Assembly: GCA_008931825.1 (NCBI GenBank)
Contig: QXVZ01017631.1
Span: forward strand, 1-28,051
Reading direction: 5' to 3'
DNA from: Phallusia fumigata
Lineage: Eukaryota; Chordata; Ascidiacea; Phlebobranchia; Ascidiidae
DNA: 28,051 nucleotides
This document shows positions 1 to 8,700 of the stretch, in pieces; within the stretch, counting starts at the first letter, position 1, and every line of letters starts with the position of its first letter. The translations under genes and the position numbers were made by a program. Under the pieces are notes generated by a model. That model did no database searches. It was not told the origin of the DNA and saw nothing but the letters and a program-made list of their open reading frames with translations.

Positions 1-7
1 CACTACA

Positions 8-668
8 ATGAAGGTGATCATGGCAGATTTGTTCAAGACAGGAACCAAATCAATGGCGGAAGCGTTGAAAATTCTCTGATAGGAAGTTAATTGTTGTTTG
101 TTTGTTTGTTTGTTTGTTTGTTTTATTATCCTGGGGGGACGGAGCAACGCCTGAACGCGTTTATGCTCATCATGAGTCCGCCGTCGAGCTACCTGCTTCA
201 TTGCAGTTCCGTTGGATCATTTTTATTTAATTTTTTCGATTTTTGAAAGTTGGTGACTTCAATTTGGGTCAACCCATCGGGTTCCTTTGGTTGGATCAAT
301 GCTGCTTAAGTTTCTTGCTCAGGGAAACACAAGCGACCGAGATGAGATTGAAACCAACAACCTTGTGTGCACAAGGCAGTCGCGCTAACCACTCGGCCAT
401 CTTGGAGAAAAGTCACAATATCTTTGTTACAGGGTATCGTTGTTCAATGAGCACTTCTACTCCAGTTAATAGACGCTATAAAGTTTAAAAAAGAGAACGT
501 AGTTTGCGTACGTTTTCTTGTTGGAGCTATAAAGTTAAATTTGCGGAAAAAGACATGACAATGACAAAGTTATAGAAATATGCATTTATTAAATTCTAAC
601 GCATAATCTATGCTGGAATTTAGGTGTTGTACGATTTGGCTGATGGAAAAACAGATTCAGTCGATTCA
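8..668 (+). pseudogene. Decayed first copy of the sulfotransferase-like gene
   Basis: Positions 8-76 match exon 1 of the intact copies at 2344 and 22934, including the P-loop-like stretch ending KTGTKSMAEALKIL. An in-frame TGA then falls at 77-79, where the intact copies continue with a Tyr-Glu-Val segment. An antisense SINE (about 91-410) follows. Positions 480-623 align with intron 1 of copy 2, and 624-668 match the start of exon 2 (VLYDLADGKTDS) before similarity stops. Exons 3-5 are not found before the upstream region of copy 2 begins. The stop and the missing 3' half make this a relic. The left window edge hides its promoter. Confidence 0.8.
91..410 (-). mobile_element. tRNA-derived SINE, copy A (antisense)
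   Basis: Read on the minus strand it starts near 405 with a tRNA-Leu/Ser-like A box (GGCCGAGTGGTTAGCGCG). A B-box-like segment, a body with the ACCCAAATTGAAGTCACC region, a distal ACTCATGATGAGCATAA block and a (CAAA)n tail at 91-121 follow. It lies inside the relic intron of sulfotransferase-like copy 1. Four relatives occur at 4042, 4651, 21015 and 24601. Confidence 0.8.
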
Positions 669-2118
669 ATGAAAAATAAAAAATCTAAGTTTCATCAAAA
701 ACAACCGCCTACTCGGGTTTTAGGGAGTGGGGTAACAAAGTTGAAAGCAGGTGCACTTACGATCAATATTGTTTCAAACAACATTTGAATAATAGCAACT
801 GATTAGCCCAAACCGCTTGGATTTTACCAATGCTAGCAGTCGTGAAAAATATAATTATGTGGGAAATGTGCTGTCTTAATTTTTGTGCCGAAAACGGTGT
901 GCTTTCACCCAAATTTTATCTACGAAACTCAGGGTTTTAACCCCAAAAACGTATTTTCAATTTATTTGTTTCAACTTAATGTAGTTGTACATTTTCAGAG
1001 ACCAAATCCCGGCAGATCAAAAGATATTCAATTATTTGTTTGTTTGTATTTGCGGTGGCGTGCAAGACGCTGTTTGGTCTAGGAACTCCTGTGATTCCTT
1101 TAAGAGCGAACTGTGCCTCAGCCTGCTGAAACCAAACTCGTGGCTGAGCAGTCCAAAATACCCGTAGCTCGGTGGCTACAACGTTCTGTGAGTTTCTGGT
1201 TTCTGTCATTTTGCAGAAATAACGTTTCTGCACGCTTGGGGTTACCAATGAGGCGAGGTGTTTGTTCGAGCTTCGTCAAAAATCGAGTAACACCATATAG
1301 GCGAATACGACACACTCGACGAGAGAGAAAGAAAAAAGCCAATCTGTCCGGTTCGTTGTAGGCGCATGTAACGTAAGGTAAACATAGCTAGAGGACCCGC
1401 ACGCCGATTAAAAAACACCAATTAGAAAATCCATCGGTTTGCGAACAGCGTAAAAAAAAGTGATACGGATTTCATGATTGATTGAGGATTTCTTTAGTCG
1501 GATTCGACACGACATTATAAGCCTAAACTACCGACGGTTTAGGGAGGGAGGCTTGAGATGTTTCGTGCTAGTATTCAGTCATGTGAATCCGTGCCGCATC
1601 AAGTTTTTGTCTGACCGTCTGTCCAGTGCACAGCACTTCAGGTATGTTGTGTTGTCGACTGTCAAGTTAACATTGCTGCGTTTTAAACGCATTACAGAAA
1701 GTGACTTGAAGTTATTTTGCCAGATAACTTTAAACGAAGCGCACACAGCAGCTTAAACATATAAAAAGATTTTAAACATAACTGCTCATAATCGCTTGGT
1801 TTTTTTATTTTTTTTTATTTTTTTATTATTTTTTATCACAATCGCTTGGTTTTTTTTTTTCACGGGGTTCGAACCCGGGGGGGTCCCGAGAACTAATCCC
1901 GATCAGGTTTTTTATGTCTGTATATGGGTCGAGAGCGGACCATTCGACCAGTGTGTTAGTTTGCAGGGGCAGGAATGCTGCGCGCCGTCTAGCGGCAAGC
2001 CAATCAGACCAAATTGGTACAGATATACCAGTTAAGAGCACAACAGTACCGCGACAGGCGTCGCTGGTAAACTAGGTCGCCTGTTTCTTCCACAATTTCT
2101 AGAAAAAACTACCACCTG
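669..2118. other. Noncoding stretch upstream of sulfotransferase-like copy 2
   Basis: No supportable gene. Short open frames here have no family resemblance. About 1655-1755 aligns with 21836-21933, upstream of copy 3, so it is part of the duplicated unit. A poly-T and TTTTTA-rich run at 1799-1860 adjoins a tRNA-like element. A CCAATCAG box lies near 1999, and a short hairpin (ACAGGCG/CGCCTGT) at 2054-2084. Confidence 0.6.
1800..1955 (-). mobile_element. Short tRNA-like retroposon with A-rich tail
   Basis: On the minus strand a D-arm-like hairpin begins near 1950, a B box (GGGTTCGAACCCCGTG) lies at 1861-1876, and a long A-rich tail follows (plus-strand T run 1799-1860). The same element, in the other orientation, is at 23226-23340 in intron 1 of sulfotransferase-like copy 3. 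The spacing between A-like and B boxes is too long for a normal tRNA gene. Confidence 0.6.
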
Positions 2119-2126
2119 TATATAAA
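2119..2126 (+). promoter_or_regulatory. Possible TATA box of sulfotransferase-like copy 2
   Basis: TATATAAA lies about 220 bases upstream of the ATG at 2344, with a CCAATCAG motif about 120 bases further upstream. Spacing suits a core promoter with a 5' UTR of roughly 190 bases. This is inferred from motifs only. Confidence 0.35.
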
Positions 2127-2343
2127 CCGCTCCACTTCCGGCCGCACGTTATTCGTGCTAAAAACTTAGACTAGGTGCCAGTAAGATAGACCAGAAAACG
2201 AGGAAGCCAGGCTGCTGCAATGTTTCAGCTTTTCAGCGAAACAAACAGTCTTCATCATGAGAAGAACGTTTGTTTTATTATAGCTTCTTTGCACTTTATA
2301 GATATTTGTATTTGGTTTCATCCCTAACGATTTGATAACTACA

Positions 2344-4649
2344 ATGAAGGTAATCATGGCAGGTATGTCCAAGACAGGAACCAAATCAATGGCGGAGGCG
2401 TTAAAAATTCTCGAATATGAAGTGCATGACACGATGGAACATTTCCGATATCATAAACAGGCGAGTCTGCTGAAATATCTTTGTTTGAAGCCATGGTTGT
2501 TCGCACTCCCACACTAGCTAGTTGGCGCTATGAAGAGAACGTAGGCTAATTTGCATGTTTTTTTGTTGGCGCTATAATTTGACTCGAGAAAAAGGACAAA
2601 AACAATCACCAAGTTAGAGAAATATACATTTATTAGATACTAACGCATAATCTATGCCGGAATTTAGGTGCTGTACGATTTGGCTGATGGAAAAACTGAT
2701 ACAGCCGAACTGCGCAAGTCCTACAGAAATGTGGATGTAGTCACTGACTATCCAATCATTCACTTTTACGACCAATTCGCCCAAGCTTTTCCAGAAGCCA
2801 AGGTATGCTTAAAGAAATTTAAGAATTATTCGCCTCCAAAGACCTTTTTGACATTTTGAGGAATTGATACTTGCCTGCAACAATCATAGTAGTTAAAAAT
2901 GGCCTAATAATTGAAATAAATATTCAACATTGCAATCATGTGTGTGATAAGAATGGATATTACACAAACAGATTGTCACCAGTAAGGTTCTCAGGCGCGA
3001 TTTGAACCAATAACCTTTGACTCTGTGTAGGTTGTCTTAACGGTCCGCGACGAAGAGAGTTGGTTGCGAAGTTCCTTGAATCATATCAACGATTTTGAAA
3101 GCTACAGACTGATGATATGGCTCATGGTGTTTACCCCAACGGGCCGGTCCTTCTTTCTATTCTTCCAAAGATGGTGTAAGCCGCAAATTGTACTCAGATT
3201 GATCTTAGATTATTTAACAACTAATAAGTGTGAACCGTACTTGGGTCATCATACTAAAGACTTGACTTGAGTAATTGAGATTGTTGACTCAACTTAAGTA
3301 AACAACGAAGTGTTTCATTTCAAGTCACAAATTAAGTCGAGTCATTGGAATATCCAGGGACCGAGGCTTTTGTTGCAGGACTCCGGTCAAGTCGAGTGTT
3401 TTATGATAGGAATCAAATCAAGTCTGATAAGTTAGAAACATTGCAAAAAATCAAAACGTTTTGTAATGATCGTTACGCCAAAGTAGTTTGACTTGCAAGG
3501 TTTTTTTTATCTCCAGACATGTATGTTTATGGAAAAGCACCGAGGACTCCATTGTCGTCATGGCAACTGAGCGAAGGGAATCTTCTGGATGATTACAGGC
3601 AACATAATAAGTCTGTTATGCAGGTATAACTTGTGTCGTTGTGCAAGATGTTTTTAATTAACTGATTAAATACTCGCGGGAAAGGCTGTGTTTTCCAACT
3701 AGCTTTGTTCAGTCAACCGTCGCAAAATGTTCAAAAACATGTCCTTGCACAAACGTTTGCTTGCCTGACACTAATTGTTTGTCACCTTGGATAGGAAATT
3801 CAACGTCTTGTCAATATTCTATATTTATAAGAGGTTTACGATGTGTTTTGACTTACTGAATACACAATGTGTAACTTTTTGTAGTTGAAGTTCTTTTAAA
3901 TTTTGACAGTGTGTGGTTTTGATTAACGGAACAAATTTGTTGCAGTCTGTATATACCCATTGGATCGATTATATACCTTTAACTGCAAAGTTAGATCGAA
4001 AACCCAGTTTTGTGCCATTCAAGCTGGGGAAGGCCGGGTTGGCGCCAAGGTGGCCGAGTGGTTAGCGAGACTGCCTTGCACACACAAGGTTGTGGGTTCT
4101 AATCCCACCTCGGTCGCTTGTGTTTTCCTGCGCAGCTTGTTTCAACAAGAAACTTGAGGGGCATTGCTCCAACCCAGAGGAACTCGATGGATTGACCCAA
4201 ATTGAAAATACCAAATTCCAAAATCGAAAAATTCTAACAAATAATTAGCCAACGGAACTGCAATGAGGCAGGTAGCTCAACGGTGGACTCATTATGAGCA
4301 TAACGCATTCGTGCGTTGTTTCTCCCCCCGAGGATAAAAATACAACAAACAAACAAAAAGCGTTTTCTTTGCAATGTAACGTGTACTAACATTATCTTGC
4401 CCATTTTAGAAAACGCCAAAAAACAACCTCCTTGTATTCAACTTTCGCGAAGGATGGGAACCACTTTGCAAATTTTTGGGCGTTCAAATCCCTAATCGTC
4501 CGTTTCCAAGAAAAAACGTCAAGTGTTCCATATACAAGGATCGTATGAAAACCGACCAATCATTTAAAAGGATGCAATTGGAAGCACTTGTTTTATTTCT
4601 TATTGTTTTGTTAGCGGTTGTTGCCGCTGTTGTATTATGTGTGCTTTAA
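2344..4649 (+). CDS. Sulfotransferase-like P-loop protein with C-terminal membrane anchor, copy 2
   Basis: Five exons: 2344-2460, 2668-2802, 3031-3175, 3517-3623 and 4410-4649. They sum to 744 nt and 247 residues, with phases 0, 0, 1, 0. The protein resembles the small P-loop sulfotransferase family (Pfam Sulfotransfer_4 type), which is expanded in many invertebrates. Residues 9-15 (SKTGTKS) form the likely 5'-phosphosulfate loop. VVLTVRDEESWLRS (85-98) fits the 3'-phosphate-binding strand and helix. REGWEPLCKFLGV, near residue 181, is a family-typical C-terminal motif. The last 22 residues or so are hydrophobic and end at the stop, suggesting a tail-anchored or single-pass protein. Intron 1 has a GC donor (CAG|GCGAGT). 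I chose the ATG at 2344 because the P-loop follows at once, as is usual in the family. A SINE lies in intron 4 and another starts just after the stop. No substrate can be assigned. It is near-identical in layout to copy 3. Confidence 0.87.
3250..3425. repeat. Degenerate AAGTCGAGTC repeat in intron 3 of copy 2
   Basis: Counterpart of the repeat at 24150-24290, with several ACTTGAGT, GACTCAACTT and AAGTCGAGT words. The pattern is an old, diverged array of a roughly 10-base unit. Confidence 0.55.
4042..4360 (+). mobile_element. tRNA-derived SINE, copy B
   Basis: The head has an A box (GGTGGCCGAGTGGTTAGCG), an anticodon-like stem CCTTG/CAAGG and a B-box-like GGGTTCTAATCCC. The body, the ACTCATTATGAGCATAACGC block and a CAAACAAAC tail follow. 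It sits in intron 4 of sulfotransferase-like copy 2, in the sense direction. Confidence 0.85.
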
Positions 4650-4650
4650 A

Positions 4651-4880
4651 TGCCGCCAACATGGCCGAGTGGTTAGCGCGACTGCCATGTGCTCGCATGG
4701 TTGTGCGTTCTAATCCTGTCTCGACCACTTGTGTTTCCTTGTGCGAGAAACTTAAGTCACCAAATTTTAGAAATCGAAAAAATCTAATTGATCTACCTCC
4801 ACTCGTCGGTGGACTATTGTGAACTTATCGCATTTAGACGTTGTACTTTTGGGGCCGGAGAAATGGACAAAAAATGCCTC
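4651..4880 (+). mobile_element. tRNA-derived SINE, copy C (in presumed 3' UTR)
   Basis: The head is ATGGCCGAGTGGTTAGCGCG with a B-box-like GCGTTCTAATCC. The body is shortened and the distal block diverged. It begins one or two bases after the TAA at 4647-4649, so any transcript of copy 2 that extends past its stop would carry it. Confidence 0.8.
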
Positions 4881-5574
4881 TTTTACGAACTTTGACTTGT
4901 TGTTGAGTTTATTTCGCTTGGTGAAAGAAATCATAACAACAGAATTGCAATGAAACAATCACAAAACCAGAAATAGCTGCGCAACGTTATCACATTATAA
5001 AGCAGAACAATACAGGGCACAATTGGTAAATCAAGGTTAAACGCGTTGCAGCTACATCGCTACAGTAAACGGTATGTGACGAGGTTCAAATCGGGGTGTG
5101 AGTTTGGCGACTATGGAAAACAAAACCACTCGTGCTTGGAACAGACGGTTTGACAGAAACCTACCAGATCTGCTGCAGCCCTCGGTTTCCTGCGTTTAAC
5201 TTCGTTTGCGGAACTTGAACAGTATTTAGCCTAGTATTAAGTATCACACATACATTCATTGCTTTCGATCATTTTGAAGTTGATTGTCATAAACATACAA
5301 AAATGAATATCGCTTTCATACAATGGGAATTATTAAACATGTTGAGAGCTGTTGTTAGAAGTGATCAATAAAAATAGAAAATTAATTTAAAATTTACAAA
5401 AATGATTTTTTTACCTGGCCGTAAAGTATTCACCTGCCGAGTGACAACCTGATCATAAAATTTTTCATCAGGACAATTATCATAGCTTATTTTTAGATTT
5501 GTTGCAAAACATTTTTTGTCAAACAAGCCTATGAAAAAAATCTGAATAAACGATATTGCAAGTGGATGATGTCA
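4881..5574. other. Intergenic stretch between convergent genes
   Basis: No gene seen between the plus-strand sulfotransferase-like copy 2 and the minus-strand TRPA1-like gene. AATAAA occurs at 5367-5372 on the plus strand, far from the copy 2 stop, so its use is doubtful. Confidence 0.6.
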
Positions 5575-5793
5575 TCAAAGCTTGGTGACCTCATTTCCAT
5601 CAACATCGATATTAAAGTGTGACATAATCGCTGAGATTTTAGATTCCATTGAACGGTCAAGGGTTAAAAGCTTTTCTTTTATTGATCTGACATTCTGGTC
5701 CAAAGATTTGACTTTTCCATCCAGGGATTCGACCTTCCCATCCATGGATTCGGCCTTCTGCTCCGGGTGTTTCACCTGCTTCTCGTGTTCGGT
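5575..5793 (-). other. TRPA1: C-terminal coiled-coil exon of the TRPA1-like gene
   Basis: This exon encodes a run of heptads (SMDGKVE, SLDGKVK, SLDQNVR, SIKEKLL, TLDRSME, SKISAIM) and ends VTKL before the stop. TRPA1 channels have a C-terminal tetrameric coiled coil, which this fits. The acceptor is placed at 5794/5793 (TTAAG|ACC) from phase 0 continuity. Two later in-phase AG sites are possible and would shorten it by up to 18 nt. Confidence 0.8.
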
Positions 5794-8700
5794 CTTAACA
5801 GTTTTTGCGCATAATCAGCAAGCAATGGTTTTACTGTCACATTAATAAAATGATTTTTCTAATTTATTTAGAAACAGACTTTGGAACCTCAGTACCCACC
5901 TGCAAAACTGTCCAATATTAAACACAACAGCTTTTTACCTTTTCAGAGTTGATTGCTTCTTTTATTGTCGAAGGTTCCAAATTGTCTTCCGAGTTAAACC
6001 ATTTTACCAAAAATGGACTTTTGTTATATTTGTTTGGTTGAAATTTACGATGTTTTCGCATAAACCGACATCGGATGGACTGTGGCAATCTATACTCGAT
6101 ATACAGGGTCAATTTCACCTGCAAACAGATTGTCAGAAAGCACTTTTGAAACCTTGGGAGCCAGTTATATCCCAGCACCAACCTGCATTTCCAATCTTTT
6201 CAGCTTTGCATTCTCTTGCACAGTCTTGATGTCATCTACAGCCAAACCAACCTGTCAAGGTCCAAAAATTATGCGTTTGTATGTGGGACAAGCTAGGTTA
6301 CAAAATTACATTCACCGTTTTTTAGCATTTACCAGTAGGTTCATGATGATGATGCTCATCACAATAAGGAAGAGTGTGAAGAGACTGTAGGTTACACCTC
6401 GGTAGTTCACCTACGGGAAAACAAAAAGTTACACTTAAAAGGGTGGTTTTATCATATTGTCATTCCACATAAAAGAACATATATTCACTACATTATTTTA
6501 CATTGATCCCTTAGTTTATGACATGATTGTTTCTGACGTATAAGTCCTTACACCAGTGGTTCCTAACGGGGGAGAAATTACCACATAGCATTCAAGTTAT
6601 TTATTTGTTTTTAGGTAGACCGGTGGTTCCAAATATTTTGATATTACTTCATATCACTTCTTGTCTAAACGGGGAGGAATTGAAAGTTTGTAAACAAGCA
6701 AGGGGGGAATGCGTCAAAAAAGGTTGGGAACCACTGGTTTACACATTTTAATTTGGAGAGTATAAAATCAACACAACTAAACGCACAACTGCAGAAACAA
6801 AACTCGTGTTGTTTGCACAGTATTCACATTGTTACAACTTACTGTGGAGACAGTGATTGTGTGGTTGTCAGCCCCAGTCTCAATAGCATCAACTTCAGAC
6901 AGAAAAATGTCCTCAAACTGGAATTCCCCGATCATCATAATCGAAGTTTTGATCACCGCGACCCACCATTGTCGAAACGCATACTGCATCATAAACGCCA
7001 TTTGTCAGATAAAAATATATCGAATGAAAAAAATATGAGAATTTTGAACACAAAAGCTATGCAAAACAAACACCATTATGTTTTGCACCATTATAAACAT
7101 AATTAGAATTGCAAACACGAGCGCTGTACAAAAACAACACGCTTTATAATAATAAAACTGTTTACCAACAATACTAACAACTGTTTTATTAATTCGCTGT
7201 AAACATACCAATATCAATAGGACGCTACGATTATGATTTCATTGTGATATTAACAGGGGAATTACTTGGTTTTGCAGCAAACAATGGAAACTTAATGCGA
7301 ATCCAAATATGAAGAGAACAAAGACGACAAAGAATTTGGTGAATGTCCGAAGAACGTGGTTGAACATGAGAACGTATATTCCGAACGTAGGCACATTTCT
7401 TGTAAACATGATCAAAACCATCCAGGATAGAAAAATACTGACTGCTCCGACCTGCCACTGCCAATCCTGTAAGCGACAAAATAGAAACATTAGGGGTTAA
7501 GCAGGGGTGCAGTGAATGGAATAATGCTTTCGGGGTTGAGAAAACGTAAATAGTGGTAGGCCTTATACAGAGAGCTCCGACACTACAAAATTTCCACTAT
7601 ACCCCTGGAGATAAGACAACAACAACTTTCGGAGGTCAATAACTCACCTCTCTGATACCGAAGTAGTTTGACCCAGCCGAGCTTGTGTCAGAATAAACAG
7701 TGAGAATCGCGAGAACGTAAAGAGAAACTTCGCAAAAGTTCGTGAAACTCAGGAAGTAAGAAAACTGTTGCGTTTTAACCTGGAATAACTGCAAAAACAT
7801 GGGCTTATAAAGGTTAATTGTTTGAAACCAACAAGTAAACAAAACAGTAACATCACCTCTTTCAACAAACTAACAACTGAAAGTAGAATTACGAAGGGCT
7901 TGGCGATAATGCCCCACGAGTTGTAATTATAACAAGGTCCATATTCCGGTTGCGCTTCAGTGATTATCGCTACGCATGATGACGTCACATTGCCCGAATC
8001 TGTGAAAACTGAAAAAAATTTGGTTATTCCCCTAGGTTGTGTTGTTGGTATATTTGCCCCTTTTTTCCTTTAGTTGGCTAAACAAGACTTAATCAGGTTA
8101 GCCAAGGATTGACCAAACTGTGGCACTAAATGGGCGATGTGCGTCGTGCAAAAAGCATGCAGCACTTAGAAAAAATGCAGCACATTTTTTTTGGAAGTTT
8201 GTAGATCTGTGGTTCTCAACCGTTCAGTCATGGCAGTCTCTTTGTGATACCGACAAAGTAAAATTTCAGTTAACCATGACCTGTGTTCCATGATTTGTAT
8301 GCATTTCATATATGTCTGTCTAATGCACTTGGTGCGAGTGAAATTATTACCTTAACATCAGGCAAGCAATGAGATAAACCCAGTGTATCATAGGTCTGTG
8401 AACAAACTCCATTGTACCAACTACCAAAATACAAAACATATATGCAGTTTAAAAGTTTGGCATTTTTGGGCCATGTTGGTTTACTAATGGAAGTCAAAAG
8501 ATACAGTTTAAAACATCAGATACCCATCTATCATCATGTGTGCAAATTAGGACATTTGGATGACTCTTTCTTGACCACAACTGGTAACTAAACCAGCGCT
8601 GAACAAACAAAAAAACAGAATAAGGTAAACCCTTATCAGTAAAAAGTTGGCCAAAGATGTTGTATGTTATTCATTAGGCTAAAATAAGAGTACCAATCTA

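Noticed and set aside
4042-4120. A functional tRNA-Leu or tRNA-Ser gene
   Set aside because: The A and B boxes are good but acceptor-stem pairing is poor, and the head is followed by the same body and CAAA tail as four other copies. It is a SINE head.
8200-8260. Another hAT-like MITE, from GTGGTTCTCAACCG
   Set aside because: No inverted partner or target duplication could be found nearby.
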